This document shows, piece after piece, positions 22,999 to 30,458 of a stretch of 64,000 bases of DNA. Numbering within the stretch: position 1 is the first letter of the stretch; the number at the start of each line of letters is the position of its first letter. Source of the stretch: Streptomyces sindenensis (GTDB lineage: Bacteria; Actinomycetota; Actinomycetes; Streptomycetales; Streptomycetaceae); the NCBI RefSeq assembly GCF_014649035.1, contig NZ_BMSG01000008.1:124001-188000 (forward strand). Reading direction: 5' to 3'. Under the pieces are notes generated by a model. The model worked only from the letters and a program-made list of their open reading frames with translations. It ran no database searches and had not been told where the DNA came from. A program made the position numbers and the translations under genes.

Positions 22999-23759
22999 GC
23001 ACGCCCGTCGTCTTCGATCCGATGACGCTGCCGTCGGACGACAACGTCAACTCCTACACCTTCTGCGTGGAGCTCAAGGGGAGCCGGTGGTTCCTCCAGA
23101 AGGGCAAGATGATCGCCTACTACGGGCAGATCGACTTCGACGGGATCGGGCACGGCCGGTTCGAGCGGCTCGTGCGGTCCAGCTTCCATTCGCCGCTGCA
23201 CGCGAGCGACTGGGTGGTGGCCGAGGGCAGCGGGAAGATGCTGCTGGCCGACCGGGCCTTCGATGTGAACTCCTTCGACCTGGAGGACGGGAACCTGACG
23301 ATCCGGTCCGGGAACCTGCTGGCGTACGAGCCGTCGCTCGCGCTGAAGCAGTCGATCGTGCCGGGGTTCGTGACGCTGATCGGCACGGGGAAGTTCGTGG
23401 CCGCGTCCAACGGTCCGGTGGTCTTCATGGAGCCGCCGCTGCGGGTGGACCCGCAGGCGCTGGTGGGGTGGGCCGACTGCCCCTCCCCCTGCCACCACTA
23501 CGACCACGGGTACATGACGGGCGTGATGGGCGGAATCCGGTCACTGACGGGGATCGGCGGGTCGTCGGGCGAGGAGCACCAGTTCGAGTTCGTCGGGGCG
23601 GGCACGGTGCTGCTCCAGTCGTCCGAGGCGCTGATGGCGGAGCAGGCGACGGGCTTCGTGCCGAACGAGCCGGGCGTCCCGGGCGGCGGGGGGCAACACG
23701 GCACCACCCCGCGCATGCCCGGCCAGCTGGGGGACCTCCAGCGTCGCTTCGGCTTGTGA
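22995..23759 (+). CDS. AIM24 family protein, copy 3 (diverged)
   Basis: GTG at 22995 overlaps the copy 2 stop (GTGA). The 254-residue protein keeps the AIM24 order (KMIAYYGQIDFDGIG, GSGKMLLADRAFDVNSFDLE, LTIRSGNLLAYEPSLAL, GTGKFVAASNGPVVFME). It has an N-terminal extension (STPVVFDPMTLPSDDNVNSY) and a Gly/Pro-rich tail. A Cys/His cluster (WADCPSPCHHYDHGYM) is absent from the other two copies and may bind metal. It is therefore the specialised member of the set. Function unknown. Confidence 0.83.
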   Translation: MSTPVVFDPMTLPSDDNVNSYTFCVELKGSRWFLQKGKMIAYYGQIDFDGIGHGRFERLVRSSFHSPLHASDWVVAEGSGKMLLADRAFDVNSFDLEDGNLTIRSGNLLAYEPSLALKQSIVPGFVTLIGTGKFVAASNGPVVFMEPPLRVDPQALVGWADCPSPCHHYDHGYMTGVMGGIRSLTGIGGSSGEEHQFEFVGAGTVLLQSSEALMAEQATGFVPNEPGVPGGGGQHGTTPRMPGQLGDLQRRFGL

Positions 23760-23850
23760 GCGGTAGTCTGCGGAGTGTGACGTCGAACGCCTGCGCCGGT
23801 TGTCACACCCCTCAGACCCCCCGTTTTCGTCCGGCTTTCAACTTCTTAGG

Positions 23851-23862
23851 TAGAATCCATAC
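23851..23862 (+). promoter_or_regulatory. -10 element for a leaderless absC message
   Basis: TAGAAT (23851-23856) ends 6 nt before the ATG at 23863 and no ribosome-binding sequence is present. This spacing puts the transcription start on the A of ATG. The -35 is weak. The same arrangement occurs at icmA. Confidence 0.5.
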
Positions 23863-24339
23863 ATGGAGACCGAGACGGCCACCCGCTGGCTGAGCGACGC
23901 GGAGCAGTGCGCCTGGCGCACCCACCTGGACGTCAGCAGGCTGCTGACGCACCAGTTGGAGAAGGACCTCCAGCCGTTCGGCCTGACCATGAACGACTAC
24001 GAAATCCTGGTCAACCTCTCCGAGTCGGACAACCAGCGGATGCGGATGAGCGACCTCGCCGCCGCCACCCTGCAGTCCAAGAGCCGGCTCTCGCACCAGA
24101 TCACCCGCATGGAGACCGCCGGGCTCGTCCAACGTACGCACTGCGAATCGGACCGGCGCGGCCTGTTCGCGGTCCTCACCGAGCACGGCGGGGAGACCAT
24201 GCGCAAGGTCGCCCCGCACCACGTCGAGTCGGTGCGGCAGCACTTCATCGACCTGCTGTCCCCCGAGGCGCTGAGCGATCTGCACGCGGCGCTGACCCCG
24301 ATCGCGGAACACCTGCGCGGCAAGCGCGGCAAGCTGTAG
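23863..24339 (+). CDS. absC: AbsC-like MarR family regulator
   Basis: The 158-residue protein (METETATRWLSDAEQCAWRT, LEKDLQPFGLTMNDYEILVN, RMRMSDLAAATLQSKSRLSH) has a MarR winged helix at about 45-110, with wing residues CESDRRGLFAVLTEHG. It matches my recollection of S. coelicolor AbsC (SCO5405), which represses zinc and coelibactin-type functions and affects antibiotic production. His and Cys residues near the DNA-binding domain (HCESD, HHVESVRQH) could serve zinc. It probably has a leaderless message. Convergent with the histidine kinase gene. Symbol rests on recognition and neighbourhood, not on a search. Confidence 0.75.
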   Translation: METETATRWLSDAEQCAWRTHLDVSRLLTHQLEKDLQPFGLTMNDYEILVNLSESDNQRMRMSDLAAATLQSKSRLSHQITRMETAGLVQRTHCESDRRGLFAVLTEHGGETMRKVAPHHVESVRQHFIDLLSPEALSDLHAALTPIAEHLRGKRGKL

Positions 24340-24398
24340 GCGACCCCGGGGCCGCCGGGGCCTTCGCCCTCGCCACCCAGCCCTTCGCCCTCACCGCC

Positions 24399-25847
24399 TC
24401 AGGCCGGGCGCGGCAGCCACAGCCGGAAGGCCGCGCCGCCCTCGGCCGCCCGGTGCACCGTCAGCGTTCCGCCGTGGCGGGCGGCGACGTCCCGGGCGAT
24501 GGCGAGGCCCAGGCCGGCGCCGCCGTCGTCCCGGCTGCGGGCGTCGTCGAGCCGGACGAACCGTTCGAAGATCCGCTCCCGCTCCTCCTCGGGTACGCCG
24601 GCCCCGTCGTCCCGGACCTCGACCCGCACCCCGCGCCCGTCGGCCGCCACCGACACCGCGACGCTGCCTTCGGCGTGCCGCTGGGCGTTGTCCAACAGAT
24701 TGCCGATCACCCGGGACAGCTGCCCGCGCGACCCGTTCACCTCGAACGCGCCGCCCTCCGGGGCCTCCACCGCCACCGCGATCCGGTCCCCGGTCCGCTG
24801 CGAGACCTCCTCGCGGACCAGCGCGCCCAGCTCCACCGTCCCGCCGCCGGGCTTCTCCCCCGCGTCCAGCCGGGCCAGCAGCAGGAGATCCGCCGCCAGC
24901 ACCTGAAGGCGTACGGTGTCGGCGACCGCGCCCGGGAGGTCCAGCAACTCCGGGTGGGCCTCGGCCACCTCCAGCTGGGTGCGGAGCGAGGCGATCGGGG
25001 AACGCAGCTCGTGCGAGGCGTCCGCGACGAACCGCCGCTGCCGCTCCACGGACGCCTCCAGGACGGTCAGCGTCTCGTTCGTCGTCCGGGCCAGGGCCGC
25101 GATCTCGTCCCGCGAACCGGGCTCCGGCACCCGGCGGGCCAGGTCCTCGGACGCGGTGATGGCCGCCATCTCGCGGCGGATGCCCTCGACGGGCCGCAGT
25201 GCCCGGCGGGTCACCAGCCAGGTCACCCCGGCGACGACCACGAGCAGCACCGGCAGCCCGGTCAGCATGGCCCCGCGCACCGTGTTGACGGCCTCCTGCT
25301 CGGCGGCGAGCGGGGCGCCCGCGTACACGGTGAGCGTGACGCCGTCGGGGGTGGTCGCCTCGACGGCGGCGAAGCGGTAGTCGGCGGTGGTGCGGTCGAC
25401 GGTGGCGGTGCCGTCGGAGAAGTCCGGGTCGTCCAAGGAGACCTCGCCCCGGCCCGGACGGCTGCGGTCGTCGTCCTGATCGTCGTCGCCGTCGTCATCG
25501 TCGTCGGGTGACGGGGTGGCCCCGGCCGAGGCCGAAGGGGCGGGGGTGACGTCCCTCGCCCCGGTGCCGGTGACCGCCCGCAGGTCCGTGGAGGCGAGGA
25601 CGACCCGGTCCTCCTCGTCGATCACCTGGACCGGGTGGTCCTCGTCGTCGTCCAGCTCCACGTCCGCGTACGGCGTGCCCGTGGCCAGCGCCCCGGCCAC
25701 CTCGCGGGCCGCCACCTCGGCCTGGAGGTCCGCCTGGCCGATCAGGTTGGCCCGCAGGACCAGGAGCACGGCGAGACCGGCCCCGATCAGGGCGACGGCG
25801 ACGACCAGGGTGGCCCCGAGGGCGGCCCTGGCCCGGACGGACCTCAC
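24399..25847 (-). CDS. Two-component sensor histidine kinase with Asp-rich extracellular loop
   Basis: GTG at 25847 overlaps the stop of the response regulator gene (GTGA). The 482-residue kinase has TM1 (about 9-32), an extracellular region (33-190), TM2 (about 195-215), HAMP, a HisKA domain with the phospho-His in FVADASHELRSPI, and an ATPase domain with N-box GNLLDNAQRH, G1 VRDDGAGVPEEE and G2 GAGLGLAI. The extracellular region has acidic runs (DVELDDDEDHP and a Ser/Pro linker followed by many Asp residues near DDQDDDRSRPGRGE). These resemble the Asp-rich secreted protein encoded divergently and suggest cation or cationic-ligand sensing. Confidence 0.9.
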   Translation of the reverse strand: MRSVRARAALGATLVVAVALIGAGLAVLLVLRANLIGQADLQAEVAAREVAGALATGTPYADVELDDDEDHPVQVIDEEDRVVLASTDLRAVTGTGARDVTPAPSASAGATPSPDDDDDGDDDQDDDRSRPGRGEVSLDDPDFSDGTATVDRTTADYRFAAVEATTPDGVTLTVYAGAPLAAEQEAVNTVRGAMLTGLPVLLVVVAGVTWLVTRRALRPVEGIRREMAAITASEDLARRVPEPGSRDEIAALARTTNETLTVLEASVERQRRFVADASHELRSPIASLRTQLEVAEAHPELLDLPGAVADTVRLQVLAADLLLLARLDAGEKPGGGTVELGALVREEVSQRTGDRIAVAVEAPEGGAFEVNGSRGQLSRVIGNLLDNAQRHAEGSVAVSVAADGRGVRVEVRDDGAGVPEEERERIFERFVRLDDARSRDDGGAGLGLAIARDVAARHGGTLTVHRAAEGGAAFRLWLPRPA

Positions 25848-26506
25848 TTCGCCTCCAGCCGGTAGCCGGCGCCGCGTACGGTGCGGATGGCGGCGGCGCC
25901 CAACTTGCGGCGCAGGGTGGAGACGTAGACCTCGACGATGTTCGGGTCCCCGTCGTAGGCGAAGTCCCACACGTGCTCCAGGATCTCCGCCTTGCTGACC
26001 ACCTGCCCGGCGCGCAGGGCGAGTTGCTCCAGCACGGCGAACTCCTTGGCGGTGAGGGTGATTTCGTCCTCACCCCGGTTCACCCGACGGGCGGCGGTGT
26101 CGATGCGCAGGGGGCCGACGGTCAGGACGGGCGCGGCGGTTCCGCCCCCGCGCCGGCGCAGCAGGGCACGGACTCGGGCGACGAGGACGACGTAGCTGAA
26201 GGGCTTGGTCAGATAGTCGTCGGCGCCGGTGTCCAGCCCCTCGGCCTCGTCGTACTCGCCGTCCTTGGCGGTCAGCATGAGGATGGGCACCTCGTGCCCG
26301 GCGGCGCGCAGGTTCGAGCAGACGCGGTAGCCGTTCATGCCGGGCAGCATGATGTCGAGGATCACCAGGTCGTAGCCGCCCTCGCTCGCCCGGTGCAGCC
26401 CCTCCAGGCCGTCGTGCACGACATCCACGGCGAAGCCCTCGGCGGTCAGTCCCCCGGCCAGGGACACCGCGAGACGCTTCTCGTCCTCCACGATCAACAG
26501 GCGCAT
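25844..26506 (-). CDS. OmpR-family response regulator
   Basis: ATG at 26506 (MRLLIVEDEKRL) has GAGG 8 nt upstream; a GTG at 26512 would add two residues. The 220-residue protein has a receiver domain with acidic pocket VEDEKR, the phospho-acceptor Asp in LVILDIMLPGMNG and the Lys in YLTKPFSY, then a winged-helix effector domain (LTAKEFAVLEQLALRAGQVV, YVSTLRRKLG). It forms a pair with the kinase that follows. Repeated TTCAG boxes between it and the divergent PepSY gene are its probable binding sites. Confidence 0.92.
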   Translation of the reverse strand: MRLLIVEDEKRLAVSLAGGLTAEGFAVDVVHDGLEGLHRASEGGYDLVILDIMLPGMNGYRVCSNLRAAGHEVPILMLTAKDGEYDEAEGLDTGADDYLTKPFSYVVLVARVRALLRRRGGGTAAPVLTVGPLRIDTAARRVNRGEDEITLTAKEFAVLEQLALRAGQVVSKAEILEHVWDFAYDGDPNIVEVYVSTLRRKLGAAAIRTVRGAGYRLEAK

Positions 26507-26525
26507 GCGCACAGCCTCGCAAACT

Positions 26526-26566
26526 CCACCTGAAGAAGCCTTCAGGTGGCTTCAGGCTGCGTTCAG
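26526..26566. promoter_or_regulatory. Response-regulator binding region: inverted repeat plus TTCAG boxes
   Basis: CCACCTGAAG (26526-26535) and CTTCAGGTGG (26540-26549) form a perfect 10-bp inverted repeat with a 4-nt spacer. TTCAG recurs at 26541, 26551 and 26562, a period of 10-11 bp that matches one DNA turn, as expected for OmpR-family tandem binding. It lies between the divergent regulator and PepSY genes and could control both. Confidence 0.6.
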
Positions 26567-26630
26567 CATCGGATCGGCAGTGTGGGCCCCGTCAGCCAGC
26601 ACAGCACAGCAGCCCTCGGGGAGGACCCTC

Positions 26631-27362
26631 ATGAAGCGCAACGTCACCGTCGCAGCGATCACCGCGGCCGTTCTGATCGGCGGCACCACCGCCGCCGCCA
26701 CCGTCGCCTTCGCGGACAGCGACGGGGACCGCGACCGCACGCCCGCCAGGTCCGCGAGCACCGTGAGCCTCGCCGACGACGACCGGGACGACCGGGACGA
26801 CCGTACGGACGACGCTTCCGACGACCGGGGCCCGGCCGCCGCGAAGAGCGCCGGGGTCTCCCTCGACCAGGCCGTCGCCGCCGCGCTGAAGAGCGTCCCG
26901 GGCACGGTCACCGAGGCCGAGCTGGACGATGACGACGACGACCACGACGGCCGGGCCGTCTGGGAGCTGGACGTCCGGGGCTCCGACAAGAAGTGGCACG
27001 ACGTCACGGTGGACGCCACGAACGGCAAGGTCCTGGGGAGCCGCGACGACGACAACGACGACCGCGACCGCCACGCGCCCCGCTCCTCGGCCGTCACCCT
27101 GGACCAGGCGGCGGCAGCGGCCCTGAAGACCGCGCCGGGCGCCGTCACGTCGATCGACCTGGACGACGATGACGACGACAACGGCCGCCGGGGCGAGGTC
27201 CTGCGCTGGGACGTCGACATCGCGGGCAAGGACGGCAAGCAGCACGAACTCCACGTGGACGCCCGGAGCGGCAAGGTCACCGTGGACCGCGACGACGACC
27301 GCTCGGACGACCGCGACGACGACCGCGACGACCGCGACGACCGGGACGGCGACGACGACTGA
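26631..27362 (+). CDS. Secreted Asp-rich protein with two PepSY domains
   Basis: ATG at 26631 follows GGGGAGGA. The 243-residue protein has a signal peptide (KRNVTVAAITAAVLIGGTTA, cleavage near TVAFA). Two PepSY domains follow (VSLDQAVAAALKSVPGTVTE with WELDVRG, and VTLDQAAAAALKTAPGAVTS with LRWDVDI), separated and flanked by Asp/Arg-rich tracts. The C-terminus is a run of Asp-Asp-Arg triplets. PepSY domains often inhibit proteases or bind at the cell surface; the acidic tracts could bind divalent cations. Divergent from the two-component genes, with shared control sites, so it is a likely target. Confidence 0.88.
   Translation: MKRNVTVAAITAAVLIGGTTAAATVAFADSDGDRDRTPARSASTVSLADDDRDDRDDRTDDASDDRGPAAAKSAGVSLDQAVAAALKSVPGTVTEAELDDDDDDHDGRAVWELDVRGSDKKWHDVTVDATNGKVLGSRDDDNDDRDRHAPRSSAVTLDQAAAAALKTAPGAVTSIDLDDDDDDNGRRGEVLRWDVDIAGKDGKQHELHVDARSGKVTVDRDDDRSDDRDDDRDDRDDRDGDDD
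27285..27359 (+). repeat. Low-complexity GAC/CGC repeat coding the Asp-Asp-Arg tail
   Basis: Near-tandem copies of a 9-base GACCGCGAC-type unit code the C-terminal DDR repeats of the PepSY protein. It is a coding repeat that could vary in length by slippage, not a CRISPR array. Confidence 0.6.
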
Positions 27363-27427
27363 CGGGAGCCCGCCCCCGGCCCCCAGCACCCGGCCCCCGC
27401 ACACGGGAAGGCCACCTGAACGCACGA

Positions 27428-27468
27428 GAAGGCCCCCTGAGCGGCACACATCCGCTCAGGGGGCCTTC
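27428..27468. terminator. Bidirectional terminator between PepSY gene and meaB
   Basis: Perfect 17-bp arms (GAAGGCCCCCTGAGCGG at 27428-27444 and its complement at 27452-27468) with a 7-nt loop, placed between convergent genes, 7 nt after the meaB stop. Confidence 0.85.
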
Positions 27469-27474
27469 AGGGGC

Positions 27475-28443
27475 TCAGGAGGCCTCCGTCAGCCCCGCCA
27501 CCAGCTCGTCCGCCGCCGCGTACGGGTCCAGGCTCCCCGCCACGATGCGCTCGGCCAGGGCGTGCAGGCGGCGGTCGCCGCGGAGGTCGGCGATCCTCTC
27601 GCGGAGCGCGGTGACCGCGATCGACTCGACCTCGTGGGCGGCGCGGGCCGTACGGCGTTCGGCCAGGACGCCGTGCTCCTCCATCCAGGCGCGGTGCTTC
27701 TCCAGGGCCTCGACGACCTCGTCGGTGCCCTGGCCCCGGGCCGCGACCGTCTTCACGATCGGGGGGCGCCAGTCGCCGGGGCCCCGGGACTCCCCCAGGC
27801 CCAGCATGTGGTTCAGCTCGCGGGCGGTGGCGTCGGCGCCGTCGCGGTCGGCCTTGTTGACCACGTACACATCGCCGATCTCCAGGATTCCGGCCTTCGC
27901 CGCCTGGATGCCGTCGCCCATGCCCGGGGCGAGCAGCACGACGGAGGTGTCGGCCTGGGACGCGATCTCCACCTCGGACTGGCCGACGCCGACCGTCTCG
28001 ACGAGGACCACGTCGCAGCCCGCCGCGTCCAGGACGCGGATGGCCTGCGGGGCCGCCCAGGCGAGACCGCCGAGATGGCCCCGGGTCGCCATGGAGCGGA
28101 TGTAGACCCCGGGGTCGGACGCGTGGTCCGACATCCGGACCCGGTCGCCCAGCAGCGCCCCGCCGGAGAACGGCGAGGACGGGTCGACGGCGAGCACGCC
28201 GACCCGCTTGCCCGCCCGGCGGTAGGCGGAGACCAGGGCCGAGGTGGAGGTGGACTTGCCGACGCCCGGCGAGCCCGTCAGGCCGACGACGTACGCGTGG
28301 CCCGCCAGCGGGGCCAGCGCCGCCATCACCTCACGGAGCTGCGGGGACGCCCCCTCCACCAACGAGATCAGCCGGGCCACCGCACGCGGCCTGCCTGCTC
28401 GCGCCTGCTCGACCAGCGTGGGGACGTCCACGTCCACGTTCAC
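27475..28443 (-). CDS. meaB: MeaB-type GTPase chaperone of B12-dependent mutase
   Basis: The protein of 322 residues (GTG 28443) or 320 (GTG 28437, better spaced from GGAG) has Walker A GSPGVGKST (about 57-65), the Asp in VDPSSPFSGGALLGDRVRM, the ETVGVGQSE switch region and the specificity motif NKAD. MeaB proteins gate loading of adenosylcobalamin into methylmalonyl- or isobutyryl-CoA mutase and help rescue inactivated enzyme. It lies 36 nt after the thiolase gene on the same strand and 17 kb from icmA, and probably serves mutases encoded elsewhere as well as IcmA. Confidence 0.92.
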   Translation of the reverse strand: MNVDVDVPTLVEQARAGRPRAVARLISLVEGASPQLREVMAALAPLAGHAYVVGLTGSPGVGKSTSTSALVSAYRRAGKRVGVLAVDPSSPFSGGALLGDRVRMSDHASDPGVYIRSMATRGHLGGLAWAAPQAIRVLDAAGCDVVLVETVGVGQSEVEIASQADTSVVLLAPGMGDGIQAAKAGILEIGDVYVVNKADRDGADATARELNHMLGLGESRGPGDWRPPIVKTVAARGQGTDEVVEALEKHRAWMEEHGVLAERRTARAAHEVESIAVTALRERIADLRGDRRLHALAERIVAGSLDPYAAADELVAGLTEAS

Positions 28444-28479
28444 CGCTCCGTTCTCGCCTTGCCTCGTGTCGTTACGGTG

Positions 28480-29685
28480 TTACTTGCCCGGGACGCGGAT
28501 GATCAACGCGTCGCCCTGACCGCCGCCGCCGCACAGCGCCGCCGCGCCCGTGCCGCCGCCGCGCCGCTTCAGCTCCAGGGCCAGGTGCAGGACGACCCGG
28601 GCGCCGGACATCCCGATGGGGTGGCCCAGCGCGATCGCGCCGCCGTTGACGTTGACCTTGTCCGAGGTGACGCCCAGGTCCTTCATGGACTGGACCGCGA
28701 CGGCGGCGAACGCCTCGTTGATCTCGATCAGGTCGAGGTCGTCGACGGTCAGGCCGTCCTTCTTCAGCGCGTGCTTGATGGCGTTGGAGGGCTGCGACTG
28801 GAGGGAGTTGTCGGGGCCCGCGACGTTTCCGTGGGCGCCGATCTCGGCGATCCAGTCGAGGCCCAGCTCCTCGGCCCTGGCCTTGCTCATCACGACGACC
28901 GCGGCGGCGCCGTCGGAGATCTGCGACGAGGTGCCGGCGGTGATCGTGCCGTCCTTGGCGAAGGCGGGGCGCAGCTTGCCGAGGGTCTCCACGGTCGTCT
29001 CGGCGCGGATGCCCTCGTCCTTCGAGAACAGGACCGGGTCGCCCTTGCGCTGCGGGATCTCGACCGGGGTGATCTCCGCCTCGAAGAGGCCATTCTTCTG
29101 GGCGGCGGCGGCCCGCTGGTGGGACTGTGCGCCGATCTCGTCCTGGGCGGCGCGGTCCAGGCCGAGGCGGCCGTTGTGCTTCTCGGTGGACTCGCCCATG
29201 GGGATGTTCTCGTAGGCGTCGGTGAGACCGTCGTACGCCATGGAGTCCAGCATCTCGATCGCGCCGTACTTGTAGCCCTCGCGGGACTTGGGGAGCAGGT
29301 GCGGGGCGTTGGTCATGGACTCCTGGCCGCCCGCGACCACGACGTCGAACTCCCCGGCGCGGATGAGCTGGTCGGCCAGCGCGATGGCGTCGAGCCCGGA
29401 CAGGCACACCTTGTTGACGGTGAGCGCGGGGACGTTCATCGGGATGCCGGCCTTGATCGCGGCCTGCCGGGCGGGAATCTGGCCCGCGCCGGCCTGGAGC
29501 ACCTGGCCCATGATCACGTACTGGACCTGGTCGCCGCCGATGCCGGCCCGGTCCAGGGCGGCCTTGATCGCGACGCCGCCGAGGTCGGCCGCGGAGAAGC
29601 TCTTCAGGGAGCCGAGGAGACGGCCCATGGGCGTCCGGGCGCCCGCGACGATCACTGAGGTGGTGGTACCGGTCGTTGCTGGCAT
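28480..29685 (-). CDS. Acetyl-CoA C-acetyltransferase (thiolase)
   Basis: The 401-residue protein is a type II thiolase: nucleophile Cys94 in [19 protein letters not shown], catalytic His in [17 protein letters not shown] and the second Cys in [11 protein letters not shown]. It condenses two acetyl-CoA to acetoacetyl-CoA or runs in the degradative direction. Acetoacetyl-CoA leads to butyryl-CoA, the IcmA substrate, and to the ethylmalonyl-CoA pathway. Upstream on the minus strand a TACATT -10 with GATGAC 18 bp before it is a possible promoter near 29730-29760. It is followed after 36 nt by meaB. Confidence 0.92.
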   Translation of the reverse strand: MPATTGTTTSVIVAGARTPMGRLLGSLKSFSAADLGGVAIKAALDRAGIGGDQVQYVIMGQVLQAGAGQIPARQAAIKAGIPMNVPALTVNKVCLSGLDAIALADQLIRAGEFDVVVAGGQESMTNAPHLLPKSREGYKYGAIEMLDSMAYDGLTDAYENIPMGESTEKHNGRLGLDRAAQDEIGAQSHQRAAAAQKNGLFEAEITPVEIPQRKGDPVLFSKDEGIRAETTVETLGKLRPAFAKDGTITAGTSSQISDGAAAVVVMSKARAEELGLDWIAEIGAHGNVAGPDNSLQSQPSNAIKHALKKDGLTVDDLDLIEINEAFAAVAVQSMKDLGVTSDKVNVNGGAIALGHPIGMSGARVVLHLALELKRRGGGTGAAALCGGGGQGDALIIRVPGK

Positions 29686-29816
29686 GGGCTCGGCCCCTTG
29701 GGATCGGATGTGAACGAGGGTTTACCTGAATGTACTGAGCGCTCCCGCGCCCGTCATCCGGCTACCGGTGTGACGGCGCGCACGTTGCGTAACCATGGCG
29801 GGAGCGCCGCGGCGGC

Positions 29817-29837
29817 TCCATGCTGAATCCATGCTGA
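29817..29837 (+). repeat. 11-bp tandem duplication at the mce start codon
   Basis: TCCATGCTGA occurs at 29817-29826 and again at 29828-29837. The first ATG opens a 5-codon frame (Met-Leu-Asn-Pro-Cys-stop) that overlaps the true start. Confidence 0.6.
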
Positions 29838-30259
29838 CGCGAATCGATCACATCGGGATCGCCTGTTTCGACCTGGACAAGACGGTGGACTTCTACCGTG
29901 CCACGTACGGGTTCGAGGTGTTCCACTCGGAGGTCAACGAGGAGCAGGGGGTCCGCGAGGCCATGCTCAAGATCAACGAGACCTCGGACGGCGGCGCCTC
30001 CTACCTCCAGCTGCTGGAGCCCACCCGCGAGGACTCCGCCGTGGGCAAGTGGCTGGCGAAGAACGGGGAGGGCGTGCACCACATCGCCTTCGGTACGGAG
30101 GATGTGGACGGGGACGCCGCGGAGATCCGCGAGAAGGGCGTCCGGGTGCTGTACGACGAGCCCAGGACGGGGTCCATGGGGTCCCGGATCACGTTCCTGC
30201 ACCCCAAGGACTGCCACGGCGTCCTCACCGAACTGGTCACGAGCCGGGCGGACCACTGA
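29831..30259 (+). CDS. mce: Methylmalonyl-CoA epimerase
   Basis: The 142-residue protein is a vicinal-oxygen-chelate fold enzyme: LTRIDHIGIACFDLDKTVDF with the first metal His, YLQLLEP with Gln/Glu, GEGVHHIAFGTEDVD and the C-terminal CHGVLTELV with the last metal Glu. It interconverts R- and S-methylmalonyl-CoA, between propionyl-CoA carboxylase and mutase. ATG at 29831 is the family start; a second ATG at 29820 lies in an 11-bp duplication and is out of frame. Divergent from the thiolase-meaB pair, matching shared acyl-CoA metabolism. Confidence 0.93.
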   Translation: MLTRIDHIGIACFDLDKTVDFYRATYGFEVFHSEVNEEQGVREAMLKINETSDGGASYLQLLEPTREDSAVGKWLAKNGEGVHHIAFGTEDVDGDAAEIREKGVRVLYDEPRTGSMGSRITFLHPKDCHGVLTELVTSRADH

Positions 30260-30458
30260 CCGCCGTCTACCGGGCCCGGTAGAGTGGGCGGTTCCGGGCC
30301 GGGGCCGGGTCGGGGCCGTACCGCGTCCTCGTCGTTTGTCTGTCACCATTCCCCGGGGGACCGCTCGTCGGCGAGCCCCCGTGTGCAGAGTTACGACCAG
30401 GGTTGGGGTCTCCCCTGCTCGCAGAAGTTGAGAGCTCGGGGAAGGATGGGACCGCGCA

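Noticed and set aside
23821..23862. A second operator-like palindrome at absC (TTCT-N5-AGAA)
   Set aside because: Arms of only 4 bp in an AT-rich promoter stretch; too weak to claim.
24344..24360. CCCCGG/CCGGGG stem between absC and the kinase gene as a terminator
   Set aside because: Only 6-bp arms; such stems arise often by chance at this GC content.
27285..27359. Short repeated units that might suggest a CRISPR-like array
   Set aside because: The repeats are contiguous, have no spacers and code the Asp-Asp-Arg tail of the PepSY protein.
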